A DNA stretch of 64,000 nt from Mycolicibacterium sp. CBMA 247 (GCF_009729095.1 NZ_VTGX01000002.1:248001-312000), one strand, 5' to 3'. Positions 44,628-53,992 are shown, counted from the stretch's first letter. Notes: a model not told the origin generated them from the letters alone. Program-made: numbers and translations.

Positions 44628-47600
44628 TCACGTCGTCTTCGACATCTCGACTTGTCGACTTCGCAGCCTGAGAGCCGTGAGAACTTCCGGTTCCGGTATG
44701 CCCGCCGATCCATTGACCGACGCCATGTCCCGAGTCTTGGCTGTTCCATTGCGCGAGCTGTATGCGGTGTTGTGGCGCTGCGGGGTACTCGACATCGACG
44801 ACTGAGTCGGCACCTGCAAGGTCGGGGTGAACCTCGACACCAGCCGGGGTGCGACAGCGGCGATGCCGGTGGCCACCCCCGCCGCGCTGAGTGCCTGCGC
44901 CCATCCCAGCGGGTCCAGCGGCGTGCAGCCCAACAACTGGCTGACCCCAGGCGTGCTGATCACCGCACCCAACGACACCAGGGAGCCGGCCGCGGTGGCG
45001 ATCACCAGAGGGCTGTGCGAGTCGAGCAGGGTCTGAGCCAGCTGGGTGGACACCAGCGCCACCAGCGCCACCGTGGAGGCGCGCCGGGGTGCCAGCGGGA
45101 AGCCCGCCGACAACCAGGCGCCGGTCGCCGCGCCCGCCGTCGCCGCGCCCCGTATCGCCACAGTCCGCCACAACTCGGCCCGATCCGGTCCGTGTCCGGC
45201 GCCCTCGGTCGAACGCGCCGCGGGACTGACCGCCAGCGCCGCGGCCGGCAGCGCATCGGTCATCATGTTCACCAGCAGCAGCTGCCGCGTGTTGAGCGGC
45301 GACCGGCCCGTGAGCGCACTGCCCACAATGGAGAACACCACTTCACCCGCATTTCCGCCGAGCAGAACCGCCACCGCCCCCTGAACCCGGCGCCACAGCT
45401 GGCGGCCCTCATCCAGCGCGTCGATGAGGGAACCGATCTGTCCATCGAGAAGCAGCACGTCGGCCGAACTACGGGCCGGATCGCTGCCGCGCGCGGCCAC
45501 CCCGATGCCGACGGTGGCCGCCCGAATCGCGGCGGCGTCGTTGGCCCCGTCGCCGACCATCGCACACACCTGGCCGGTGCGTTCCAATGTCTGCACGATC
45601 TGCACCTTGTGCTCGGGTGACATCCGCGCGAACACCCGCCGTTCCCGCACCGCCTGTTCCTGCCTATGGCGCGGCATCGCCACCCATTCCTCACCGCTGA
45701 GCACCTGGTCCGCGGCGACCGACAGGCCCAATTCCGCGGCGATCGCCTTTGCCGTGACCGGATGGTCCCCGGTAATGAGTCGCACGCCGATCTCTCTGTA
45801 CTGCAACGATTTCAATACATGTGCCGCCTCAGCGCGCGGCGTGTCCGACAACCCCACCAAGCCGACGAACTGCAACCGCCGGCCGCACAGCGCGGCGAGT
45901 TTGTCAGCGTCGGACCGGCCCCGCTCGGCCTGCGCCGGGGTCAGCGTGCGCCGGGCCACCGCGAGCACCCTGAGCCCATTGCGCGCCATCTCGTCGACCG
46001 CTCGTCCGACGGCGGGGTCCAGGTCCGCACAGGCGGCCAGCACCACCTCAGGTGCTCCCTTTATCGCCAATTCGTCGCCGCGCAGCGCGGCCGAGAACTT
46101 GCGGCCGGACCGAAACGGTAGATAGGTGCCAATTCCGTTGAGCGTCTCAGGAACGGCGGCTGCCGCGGCCACAGCCCCGTCGGTGGCATGTTCGTGCTGG
46201 TGGCCGTTCTTCGGCGGGGTGGCCCGGGCCGCGCAGTCGAGCACCTGCTGTTCGGAAGCTCCACCGCCGGCGGTGCGTACCTGCGATACCCGCAGACGGT
46301 TCTCGCTGAGGGTGCCGGTCTTGTCGAAGCACACGACATCCACCCGGCCCAGCGCCTCCACCGACCTTGGGCTGCGCACCAATGCCCCGGTGCGGGTCAG
46401 CCGCCGCGCCGAGGCCTGTTGGGCCAGGGTCGCCACCAACGGCAACCCTTCGGGCACAGCCGCCACCGCCACTGCGACACCACTGGCCACCGCACTGCGC
46501 AGCGGCAGATTGCGGAGCAGGCCCAGCCCGCTGACCAGGGCGCCGCCGGCCAAGCTGAAGGGCAGCGCACGGTTGGTGAGTTCGCGCAGCTGCGCCTGCA
46601 GGCCGACCGCCGGTCCGGCGCCGTGCCCGATGTCGGCGGCACGGCGGGCCTGCGTCGCACCACCCACCTCGGTCACCACGGCGACCACGGTCCCGGTAAC
46701 CAATGTCGTTGTGGCATAAAGCATGCAGTGCCGTTCGGCCAGGATCGCTCCGGGGGCGGCCGCGACCTGCTTGGGCACCGGCAGCGATTCGCCGGTGAGC
46801 GAGGCTTCATCGGCCTCAGCATCAATCGCCTCAAGGATCCGGGCATCGGCCGGCACCACTTCCCCAGGACGCACCTCGATGATGTCTCCGCGCCGTAGCA
46901 GCGGTGCCGCCACACTTTCGTAGCCGTCGCGATCACGGTCGCCGACAACTCGGCGGGCAAGTGGATCCTGAACCGCCAACAGCCGGCTCAGCAGCCGCTC
47001 GGCCCGTACTTGCTGGGTGGCGGCCAGCATGGCGTTTCCGGTCAGCACGGATCCGACCAGAATCGCGTCGACCGGTGAACCGAGCATTGCGCTGGCGGCC
47101 GAGCCGACCGCAAGCACGGGGGTCAGCGGATCGGACAGCTCCGCGCGTAGGGCGGTGGCGAGTTCGGCCAGCGGCCGAGGTACGACACTCCGGTGCCTCC
47201 ACACCTCTTGAGACTCAGAGGAGCGCGAATCCTCCAGTGAGTCAGTCTGTTCGGCAACTCGAATGAGCACCTGTTCGGGTGTCATCGCGTGCCAGTCTTC
47301 GACGGGTGTCGCCTTGGGTTCGGCATCCAGCAAGACTCGGTGCGCCAGCCAGAATCCGTTGACCAGGCCTGCCGCGGCACCCGCGGTCACCGGTCCGGGA
47401 CCCCGGCCGCGAACGCCGGGCACCATCAGTAGCGCACCGAGCAGCGTCCCTCCGGTAGCGAGCTCCACACCACGCTCGCTGGCCCGGCGCGCGGCGGGCA
47501 TGGCGTGCAGCAGACGCCACACTGCCGCGAGATCGGCGGCCAGAACGTCGGCCTGCCACGGAGTGCCGGAGCACCGGCTCAGTACCCCGACCGCGAAATC

Positions 47601-49085
47601 CGCGGCACCCAGCGCGCGGGCCGCATCTACCGACAGCACGGCCACGGTGCGACCGTCGCGCTGCAGGGTGTCAACCGCCCGAGCCAATGCCGAATCGACG
47701 TCGGCGTCGGCGTCGGCCTGGTGCAGATCGTCGAACGACGAACGCAGGTCACCGAGTTCATCGAGGTCCAGGGACACCGCCTGAGCGCCGGCGCGGCGGA
47801 TCTCCGCCAGCACGGCGTGGGCGCGCGGGTCGTGAGTGTTGTGCACCAGCACCCGCCCCCGAGTCCTGCCGTTTCGCGCGGCCCCGCCGAAGGCCGGTGC
47901 CACTCGGTGCCAACCGGCGGACAGTTGACCCGCCTGCAGCTGGTCCTGGGCCCATTCCCACACCGCGGCGCGATCGGATTGGGCCACATCACTGAATTGC
48001 CCCACCCGCAACCCTTCGGTGGCCAGAACGCGGGGATCGACAACCACCGCGTCAACTCGGTCGAGGATGCGTAATGCGTTGGGCTGCAACACTATTAACT
48101 CGCGTCGGTCGGCCAGACCACGACCCAGCGTGCTGGCGAAAGCCTCGCGGGAGTTGCGCGCCGCCTTGGGCGCGGTCACGACAGCGGCAGTGGCGGCGGC
48201 GCCGAGATCTCGCGTCAGCAGGCCCACCGCGGCAGCGGCTGCCGCCTGCGCCCGGCCGCAACGTTGGGCATGCCGCTCGACCACACCATCGGGCAGCGAG
48301 CACGGACGTGGCTGCGCGGGTACCACCGTGCGACATTCGGCATGAGCCGCCAGCCTGGGCTCGAGTGCCTGCCAGGCGTTGGCACTGGCGGCTGCCTCGG
48401 CGAGTTGGGACAGGTGACGCAGGAATTCCACGGTGACCGCCGCGGGGGCCTGGGTGAGCGCATACACAGTGGCGGCGCTGATGCTCAGGACGGTGTCGGT
48501 GCCCTGCTGGCCGAGTCGGGCTTCCATCACCGCCCGCACCTTCGGCTGATAGTCGACGGCGTTGATGGCCGCCATCACTCCGGCCGGCAACCTCGGCAAC
48601 ATCAGCGTCCGGCCGACCACCGCGACACCGATGCCGACACCGCTCGCCGCCGCGGCGATGCCCTTGAGGGCCAGCAGGATTCCATCGCCCGGCAGGTCAT
48701 TGGGCCGCTGCCGGGAAGCACCGGGCGCTACCCGGGATTCAGCATCGGCCACGATGTCACACAGTCGGGGCAGGTCGAGCCCGTCGGGGTTGATGTCATC
48801 GAGCTCGACGACTACGCGCGACAACGGATAGTTCAGGTGCGCAGAATGCACCCCTGGCCGCCCGCGAAGGTCGCGCAGCACCGCGGCCCCGATCCGCCTG
48901 CCGCCCTCGGCCTGCAGCCCGCGCACCTCGATCCAGCACCGGTCGGCGCCGCGCCAGCACCGGCGGGCGGGGGCACCACCGACCATTTCAACGACCGCGG
49001 CGAGAACCGTCTGCACCGGCTGCACAACGGGTGCCGCAGCCAGTGCGGCTGCGCCGTTGATGATCCGGCCGATCGCGGTGATCAC
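44628..49085 (-). CDS. ctpI: CtpI-type giant P-type ATPase
   Basis: 1485 aa. Active ATPase in the C-terminal half: TGES at 764-767, membrane motif 'VAAVPEGLPLV' (P2/Ca2+-ATPase-like) about 876-886, phosphorylated Asp921 in DKTGTL, 'LITGDHP', and 'MVGDGANDAAA' near 1190. The N-terminal 600 residues hold a ferredoxin-like domain without CxxC (about 45-100) and a degenerate second ATPase half. Moves an unidentified cation across the membrane. Middle gene of a three-gene operon; ATGA-coupled to the upstream gene. Confidence 0.9.
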   Translation of the reverse strand: MITAIGRIINGAAALAAAPVVQPVQTVLAAVVEMVGGAPARRCWRGADRCWIEVRGLQAEGGRRIGAAVLRDLRGRPGVHSAHLNYPLSRVVVELDDINPDGLDLPRLCDIVADAESRVAPGASRQRPNDLPGDGILLALKGIAAAASGVGIGVAVVGRTLMLPRLPAGVMAAINAVDYQPKVRAVMEARLGQQGTDTVLSISAATVYALTQAPAAVTVEFLRHLSQLAEAAASANAWQALEPRLAAHAECRTVVPAQPRPCSLPDGVVERHAQRCGRAQAAAAAAVGLLTRDLGAAATAAVVTAPKAARNSREAFASTLGRGLADRRELIVLQPNALRILDRVDAVVVDPRVLATEGLRVGQFSDVAQSDRAAVWEWAQDQLQAGQLSAGWHRVAPAFGGAARNGRTRGRVLVHNTHDPRAHAVLAEIRRAGAQAVSLDLDELGDLRSSFDDLHQADADADVDSALARAVDTLQRDGRTVAVLSVDAARALGAADFAVGVLSRCSGTPWQADVLAADLAAVWRLLHAMPAARRASERGVELATGGTLLGALLMVPGVRGRGPGPVTAGAAAGLVNGFWLAHRVLLDAEPKATPVEDWHAMTPEQVLIRVAEQTDSLEDSRSSESQEVWRHRSVVPRPLAELATALRAELSDPLTPVLAVGSAASAMLGSPVDAILVGSVLTGNAMLAATQQVRAERLLSRLLAVQDPLARRVVGDRDRDGYESVAAPLLRRGDIIEVRPGEVVPADARILEAIDAEADEASLTGESLPVPKQVAAAPGAILAERHCMLYATTTLVTGTVVAVVTEVGGATQARRAADIGHGAGPAVGLQAQLRELTNRALPFSLAGGALVSGLGLLRNLPLRSAVASGVAVAVAAVPEGLPLVATLAQQASARRLTRTGALVRSPRSVEALGRVDVVCFDKTGTLSENRLRVSQVRTAGGGASEQQVLDCAARATPPKNGHQHEHATDGAVAAAAAVPETLNGIGTYLPFRSGRKFSAALRGDELAIKGAPEVVLAACADLDPAVGRAVDEMARNGLRVLAVARRTLTPAQAERGRSDADKLAALCGRRLQFVGLVGLSDTPRAEAAHVLKSLQYREIGVRLITGDHPVTAKAIAAELGLSVAADQVLSGEEWVAMPRHRQEQAVRERRVFARMSPEHKVQIVQTLERTGQVCAMVGDGANDAAAIRAATVGIGVAARGSDPARSSADVLLLDGQIGSLIDALDEGRQLWRRVQGAVAVLLGGNAGEVVFSIVGSALTGRSPLNTRQLLLVNMMTDALPAAALAVSPAARSTEGAGHGPDRAELWRTVAIRGAATAGAATGAWLSAGFPLAPRRASTVALVALVSTQLAQTLLDSHSPLVIATAAGSLVSLGAVISTPGVSQLLGCTPLDPLGWAQALSAAGVATGIAAVAPRLVSRFTPTLQVPTQSSMSSTPQRHNTAYSSRNGTAKTRDMASVNGSAGIPEPEVLTALRLRSRQVEMSKTT

Positions 49086-49546
49086 TTAGAGCGGGTCGCC
49101 GCCCCAGTACGTCGAACCGTCGAGCGGCGGCCCGCGGCTTTAGGTGCGCTGGTTGTCGAAGAAGGCTTGGCTGCCGAAGAAGGCTTGGTCGTCGAGGAAC
49201 GCTTGGTCGTCGAGGAACGCTTGGGCGCGGACGCCGCGCGGGTCGGTGCCCCGGTCTGGCCGTTCCGTGCGCGTCGATTGAGCTCGTGCACGACGAGCGC
49301 CGCTCCACCGACGGTCAACAGCACCGGCCATTCGACGAGGCCTGCCGCCCCCACCGCGGCCAGCGTGAGCGCGGCCGCGGCCGGTGATCTGCTGCCTTGA
49401 CTCACCCCGCTACGAATGCCGGAACCAACCCCTTTGATTCCCCCGACCACACCGTTGACGGCTGCGCCGCCAATTGCTCCCGCGGCCGCAGTCGTGGCGT
49501 CGGCGGTACGGGTTACTACCTGCACGGCGCCTGAGACGATGTTCAT
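49082..49546 (-). CDS. Small membrane protein with basic repeat tail
   Basis: 154 aa. A Gly/Ala-rich N-terminus (1-50), a hydrophobic hairpin (about 57-90) centred on 'VEWPVLLTVGGAALVVH', and a Lys/Arg/Ser/Thr tail holding four copies of K(R/P)SS(T/A)(T/A). The tail resembles HU-like or DNA/polyanion-binding basic tails. ATG at 49544-49546 preceded by GAGGAG; the stop overlaps the ctpI ATG. Its core resembles that of the protein after ctpI, so it may be an ATPase partner. Family not recognised. Confidence 0.8.
   Translation of the reverse strand: MNIVSGAVQVVTRTADATTAAAGAIGGAAVNGVVGGIKGVGSGIRSGVSQGSRSPAAAALTLAAVGAAGLVEWPVLLTVGGAALVVHELNRRARNGQTGAPTRAASAPKRSSTTKRSSTTKPSSAAKPSSTTSAPKAAGRRSTVRRTGAATRSK
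49155..49226. repeat. Four 18-bp tandem repeats in the small-protein gene
   Basis: Units at 49155-49172, 49173-49190, 49191-49208 and 49209-49226 differ at a few positions (consensus GTCGARGAASGCTTGGTC). They encode the six-residue repeat K(R/P)SS(T/A)(T/A). Copy number could vary between strains by slippage. Confidence 0.85.
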
Positions 49547-49613
49547 GGTTTGGACTCCTCACGTTCACCGACTCAACAACTACCCCGTCAAGCGGTGCTC
49601 TACACGCGGCTTG

Positions 49614-49636
49614 GGCAAATCTGACAGGAATTTGCC
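49614..49636. promoter_or_regulatory. GGCAAAT-N9-ATTTGCC inverted repeat
   Basis: Perfect 7-bp arms between the end of the YceI gene and the start of the ctpI operon (both minus strand). It could be an operator of the ctpI operon or a weak terminator of the upstream one; there is no U tract, which favours an operator. Confidence 0.45.
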
Positions 49637-49667
49637 AGATCGGTGCACAGCAGCAGCGTCCGCCCGG

Positions 49668-50216
49668 CTAAGCGATACCGCGTGGGGCGGTGGCGGCAAA
49701 CGTCACGCTCACCTCGTCGGCCACCTTCATCGCGCCCATCAGCATCGAGTACTGCTTGATGCCGAAATCGCTGTGCCGCACGCGCGCCTCACCGGTGATG
49801 CGCCACGACTCGCCGTCCGCCTCAACCCGGACATCGACGGACTGATCGCCGCTGTGACCGGAGATCTCGAGGACCCCGGCGATCCGATACGTGCCCGCCT
49901 CGCGGGCGATGTGGGTGGATCGAAACAGCGCCTGGGGGAATCGCTTCGCGCGCAACGTCTTCAACGCATTGGATCGAATCAGTGCCTTCTCAGCACCCGA
50001 CAACGGAGTCATGCCGCCCTCACCCCGCAGCACGTCCAGGGAATCGAGTTCGACCGCCACCTCGACCGCAGATGGTGCCTCACCGTCCCACTCCACAATC
50101 GCCTGCCAGGACCTCATCTCGATGGTCAGCCGGTGTCCCATACGTGCCGCGCTGCCCGTGACACCGGTGCGAATCAGCAGTTCGCCCGAGTCGGGACCGA
50201 GGGTCCACGGCGTCAC
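49668..50216 (-). CDS. YceI-like domain protein
   Basis: 182 aa YceI-fold beta-barrel without a signal peptide: 'WTLGPDSGELLIRTGVTGSAARMGHRL' opens the fold and 'ISGHSGDQSVDVRVEADGESWRI' is the sheet region. YceI proteins bind isoprenoid or fatty acyl lipids. The GTG at 50214-50216 was chosen because it overlaps the DUF456 stop as GTGA. Last gene of a methyltransferase-DUF456-YceI operon. Confidence 0.85.
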   Translation of the reverse strand: MTPWTLGPDSGELLIRTGVTGSAARMGHRLTIEMRSWQAIVEWDGEAPSAVEVAVELDSLDVLRGEGGMTPLSGAEKALIRSNALKTLRAKRFPQALFRSTHIAREAGTYRIAGVLEISGHSGDQSVDVRVEADGESWRITGEARVRHSDFGIKQYSMLMGAMKVADEVSVTFAATAPRGIA

Positions 50217-50701
50217 GACGCGATCACCAGACCCGTCACCCACGTGCCGGTGGCGAGCAATGCACCGGTCAGCTCAACCCCGACCGACAAAGCAACTCCC
50301 TTGAGCGCGTGGACAGTTGACGCCCAGGCCCGGCGGTAGTCATGACGCGCGGCCAACTCGGCCAGGTACACACCGACGACGAAACCGATCACCAGCCCGA
50401 TCACCGGGATGACGAAGAAGCCGATCAGGCCGAGCACCCCTCCGACCACCAGACTCCAGGTCCTCACCTCCGCGGCCCGCATCCGCCGTACCGGCCACAC
50501 GTACTTGATCACCTCGGCGGTCACGAAGAACACCGCCGCGACCCCGAGCGTCACCCACGACGCGGTGGTTCGCTCCACGATCGCCCATACCGCGATCGCC
50601 GCGAACACGAGAAACCCGCCACCGGGCAGGACGGGCACCACGATGCCGACGAGCCCGACGGCGATCACGAGTGCTACGAGAACGACCCCAAGTGTGCTCA
50701 C
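50213..50701 (-). CDS. DUF456 membrane protein
   Basis: 162 aa, four or so membrane helices with Gly-rich faces ('GLVGIVVPVLPGGG', 'GVLGLIGFFVIPVIGLVIG'), the DUF456 pattern. The GTG at 50699-50701 overlaps the methyltransferase stop as GTGA; an in-frame GTG seven codons upstream is rejected. Function unknown. Confidence 0.85.
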   Translation of the reverse strand: MSTLGVVLVALVIAVGLVGIVVPVLPGGGFLVFAAIAVWAIVERTTASWVTLGVAAVFFVTAEVIKYVWPVRRMRAAEVRTWSLVVGGVLGLIGFFVIPVIGLVIGFVVGVYLAELAARHDYRRAWASTVHALKGVALSVGVELTGALLATGTWVTGLVIAS

Positions 50702-51420
50702 GGCTTCTGACCGCGCACCCACTGCATGGTGCCCATGCTCTTGGACCGCACGCGCTCCAGGCCAAGCCCCTCGAATCGATCGGCGAGTTCATCTTCGGCG
50801 AAGAAGCGGGCACCGCCCCTCGACAGCAGCTGAGCCGGCCCCCGGTTCGTCGCCGTGGGCACCATGATGGCCATGCGTCCACCAGGACGCAGCACCCGCA
50901 CCATCTCCGCCAGCGCCGCCTCAGCGTCGGGAATCAGCTGCAACACGGCGATTGAGGTCACGGCGTCGAAGACGTCGTCGCGGAACGGGAGTTTCTGGGC
51001 GTCGGCGCGCAGGAACCCGACCTGTCGGCCCGCTTCGGCCTCGACCGCGCGGGCCAGCATGGGCTCCGAGATGTCCACGCCGAGGGCGAATCCGTCCAGC
51101 CCAGCGGCCCGTGCCAGCGCGGCCGTCACATTGCCCGGACCGCTGCCGACGTCCAGCGCGACGCCGCCGGGCGGGATGTTGAGCCATTCGGTGGGCTCCT
51201 GCCACGCCGTCATCAACTTGCGTCCGAGCGCCTGGGCATTGTCGTAGAGCATCGACCCCACCGGGGACGCCCACACCTTCTGGATGAAGCCCGCGTTCTT
51301 CGGGGCGTCGCTGCCCGCGCCCAGCAGGTCGAGATACCCCTTGCTGACGTCTGGGTCGGCCGGCGGATCGATCAGGAGATCCAGTGCCTTGCGCAATGCC
51401 CGACTCGATGCAGTGTCCAC
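50698..51420 (-). CDS. Class I SAM-dependent methyltransferase
   Basis: 240 aa. Motif I 'ALDVGSGPGNVTAALA' (about 95-110), motif II acidic 'GVDISEPML', post-I 'RADAQKLPFRDDVFDAVTS' and 'EMVRVLRPGGRM' mark a UbiE/Methyltransf_11 enzyme. GTG start at 51418-51420. The substrate is unknown; the gene leads an operon with DUF456 and a YceI lipid-binding protein, so an isoprenoid or lipid acceptor is plausible. Confidence 0.86.
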   Translation of the reverse strand: MDTASSRALRKALDLLIDPPADPDVSKGYLDLLGAGSDAPKNAGFIQKVWASPVGSMLYDNAQALGRKLMTAWQEPTEWLNIPPGGVALDVGSGPGNVTAALARAAGLDGFALGVDISEPMLARAVEAEAGRQVGFLRADAQKLPFRDDVFDAVTSIAVLQLIPDAEAALAEMVRVLRPGGRMAIMVPTATNRGPAQLLSRGGARFFAEDELADRFEGLGLERVRSKSMGTMQWVRGQKP

Positions 51421-51430
51421 ACCTACCACG

Positions 51431-52126
51431 CTACGCACCGAGTTGGTCGGCGAGGTCGACAAAATCCGTCGCGATGATGTCGAACTCGTCTGACTCGACG
51501 GCATGGGGCTCGCGGTCCGGTCCGTATTCCAGGGGCCGGGCCACGTACGCCGTCCCGAGTCCGGCCGCCCGGGCCGCCCGCAGGTCAGACGGATGGGCGG
51601 CGACCAGCGTCAGTTCCTCAGCCGCCAGGTCGAGCAGTTCGGCACAGCCCAGGTACGCCTCGCGGTCGGGCTTGTAGTGCCGGAACAGTTCAGCGGAGAT
51701 CACGCAATCCCATGGCAGCCCGGCATGTTTGGCCATGTTGGTGAGCAGTGAGACGTTTCCGTTGGACAGCGTCGTGATGAGGTAGCGCTGCTTGAGCCGG
51801 GTCAGTCCGGCCACCGAATCGGGCCACGGGTCGAGCCGGTGCCACGCCCGGTTGAGGTGTTCGATCTCGGTTTCCCCGGCCCGGATGCCCGCGGCGTCGA
51901 GCAGGTCGACCAGGATCATGCGATGTAGATCGTCGATCCTGGTCCACGGCAGCTCACCGCGGCGCACCCGGTCCATCGCCGGGGCATAGCCGGCCCGCCA
52001 GCTGTCGGCGAATGCGGGCCAATCCCGTTGCAGCCCCTGGCTTTTACCGAAGAGTTCCAGCTCGCCGATGATGCTGGACCGCCAATCCACGACGGTTCCG
52101 AACACATCGAACGCCAGGGCCTTCAT
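51431..52126 (-). CDS. Haloacid dehalogenase type II (HAD family)
   Basis: 231 aa. HAD motif I 'FDVFGTVVDW' with nucleophile Asp7, motif II 'TTLSNGN', Lys in 'HYKPDREAY' and motif IV 'VAAHPSDLRAARAAGL'. These match L-2-haloacid dehalogenases more than phosphatases (second Asp of DxD replaced by Phe). ATG at 52124-52126. Lies between an oxidoreductase and a methyltransferase on the same strand with short gaps. Confidence 0.87.
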   Translation of the reverse strand: MKALAFDVFGTVVDWRSSIIGELELFGKSQGLQRDWPAFADSWRAGYAPAMDRVRRGELPWTRIDDLHRMILVDLLDAAGIRAGETEIEHLNRAWHRLDPWPDSVAGLTRLKQRYLITTLSNGNVSLLTNMAKHAGLPWDCVISAELFRHYKPDREAYLGCAELLDLAAEELTLVAAHPSDLRAARAAGLGTAYVARPLEYGPDREPHAVESDEFDIIATDFVDLADQLGA

Positions 52127-52154
52127 TACTGGATGCTCTTCGCGCAAGCGCTCA

Positions 52155-53123
52155 TCAGCCCGGCTCCAGCACGAGCTTCCCGCGCACTTCACCATTGGCC
52201 AGCGCATCGAGGGCGGCCGCACCCTCGGACAGCGGGAACCGCACCGGCGGAGGCGGACGCAGACCGCCGGCCACCAGCTTGGTCAGCTCGGCCCCGACCT
52301 GCGCCTGGGCGGCCGGGTTGCGGCGCACGAACTCGCCCCAGCCCACACCGACCACGCTGACGTTGCGCAGCAGCAGCCGGTTCACTTTGACGGTCGGGAT
52401 CCCGCCGCCCGCGGCGAATCCGATCACCAGCAGCCGGCCCTCGGGCGCGAGAACCCGGATGGCGTCGTCGAAGGCTTCACCGCCGATCGGGTCCACGATC
52501 AGGTCGACGCCTTGGCCGTCGGTAGCGTCCATGACGGCCTGGCGCCAGCCATCGGTCAGCGGCAGCACCACATCGGCACCGAGTCCGGTGACGAACTCCT
52601 CGGCGCCGGGCCGATACACCATCGCGATCACCTTGGCGCCCATCGCCTTGGCCAGCTGGATCGACGCGGTGCCGATACCGCCGGCCGAGCCGAGCACTAA
52701 GACGGTCTCCCCCGGCTGCAGTCCGCCGCGGCGGGCCAGCGCGAACTGCATCGTGTAGTAATTGCCGAGCAACGACGCCGCCTCGGCATCGTCCAGACCG
52801 TCGGCGGTGGGGATCACGTTGGCCGGCACCGCCGCCACCTGCTCGGCGTATCCACCGATCATGGAGAACGCCGAAACCCGCTGTCCCGGTGTGAATCCGG
52901 AGCCTTCGGGTGCCGAGCGCACCGTTCCGGCCACCTCCATGCCGGGCGTGAACGGGGGTTCCAGCCGCAACTGGTACTCACCGCGCAGCAATAGCAGATC
53001 GGGATAGCAGACGCCGGCGGCGCCGACGTCGATGATCACCGCATCACCTGATACGGGACCATCGACGTCGACGTACGCCAACCCGGACGTGCCGGTAAGT
53101 GCCTGCGCTACAAGCGCTTTCAC
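52155..53123 (-). CDS. NADPH:quinone oxidoreductase (Rv0149-like)
   Basis: 322 aa zinc-free medium-chain dehydrogenase. 'YPDLLLLRGEYQLRLEPPFTPGMEVAG' is the quinone-reductase signature region and 'VLGSAGGIGTASIQLAKAMGA' the NADPH Rossmann motif (about 142-162); no zinc-ligand cysteines. GTG start five bases after the SDR stop. The pair SDR-quinone reductase reproduces M. tuberculosis Rv0148-Rv0149. Probably reduces quinones or enoyl compounds. Confidence 0.88.
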   Translation of the reverse strand: MKALVAQALTGTSGLAYVDVDGPVSGDAVIIDVGAAGVCYPDLLLLRGEYQLRLEPPFTPGMEVAGTVRSAPEGSGFTPGQRVSAFSMIGGYAEQVAAVPANVIPTADGLDDAEAASLLGNYYTMQFALARRGGLQPGETVLVLGSAGGIGTASIQLAKAMGAKVIAMVYRPGAEEFVTGLGADVVLPLTDGWRQAVMDATDGQGVDLIVDPIGGEAFDDAIRVLAPEGRLLVIGFAAGGGIPTVKVNRLLLRNVSVVGVGWGEFVRRNPAAQAQVGAELTKLVAGGLRPPPPVRFPLSEGAAALDALANGEVRGKLVLEPG

Positions 53124-53128
53124 TAGTT

Positions 53129-53992
53129 CTAACCCAGCTTGAAGCTGGCCTGCTGAGCGGCGGACAGATCGGTGATCTCGCCCCACTTGGCCGCGATGTC
53201 ATCGACCGACGGCACATCGGTGAAGGTGACGCCGTCGTTCTGGAACAGCGCGGTGCGCTGCACCTTGCCGCCACCCACGATGAACACCGAGTCGGTGTCG
53301 GGCAGTTCCTCGGTCATCAGGTAGGCCACCACCGGCGCGACGTACTCAGGCGTGAGCTTCTCGAACACCTCGGGCGGCAGGATGTCCTGCGTCATGCGGG
53401 TGGCGGCGATCGGCGCGACCGCATTGGTCTTGATGTTGTACTTGGCGCCTTCCTGGGCCAGCGTGTTGATCAGACCGACCAGGCCGAGCTTGGCGGCACC
53501 GTAGTTGGCCTGACCGAAGTTGCCGAACAGGCCGCTGGTGGAGGTGGCGACGACGACGCGGCCGAAGCTCTGCTCGCGGAAGTGCGGCCACGCGGCGCGG
53601 ATGACGTTGTAGCCGCCGTACAGGTGCACCTTGAGCACGGCGTCCCACTGCTCGAACGTCATCTTGTGGAAGGTGCCGTCGCGCAGGATGCCGGCATTGC
53701 TGACCACGCCGTCGACCTTGCCGAACTCGTCGATCGCGGTCTTGATGATGTTCTCGGCGCCCTCGGCCTCGGCGACGCTGTCATAGTTGGCGACCGCTCG
53801 GCCACCCGCTGCTTTGATCTCCGCAACGACCTGGTCGGCCATGTTGTGTCCGGCACCGGAGCCGTCGCGGGCACCACCGAGATCGTTGACGACGACGCTG
53901 GCGCCCTCTCGTGCGAGCGTCAGGGCATATTCACGGCCCAGACCTCCACCGGCTCCGGTGACGACGACGACGCGGTCCTGCACTCCTGGCAT
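53129..53992 (-). CDS. MFE-2-type 3-hydroxyacyl-CoA dehydrogenase SDR
   Basis: 287 aa, homologous to M. tuberculosis Rv0148. 'VVTGAGGGLGREYALTLAREG' (about 10-30), NDLGGARDG, 'SNAGILRDGTFHKM', catalytic Ser in 'ATSTSGLFGNFG', Tyr-Lys in 'YGAAKLG'. This is the SDR type found as the dehydrogenase domain of peroxisomal multifunctional enzyme 2, acting on (R)-3-hydroxyacyl-CoA. ATG at 53990-53992 with GAGAGGA upstream. Confidence 0.9.
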   Translation of the reverse strand: MPGVQDRVVVVTGAGGGLGREYALTLAREGASVVVNDLGGARDGSGAGHNMADQVVAEIKAAGGRAVANYDSVAEAEGAENIIKTAIDEFGKVDGVVSNAGILRDGTFHKMTFEQWDAVLKVHLYGGYNVIRAAWPHFREQSFGRVVVATSTSGLFGNFGQANYGAAKLGLVGLINTLAQEGAKYNIKTNAVAPIAATRMTQDILPPEVFEKLTPEYVAPVVAYLMTEELPDTDSVFIVGGGKVQRTALFQNDGVTFTDVPSVDDIAAKWGEITDLSAAQQASFKLG

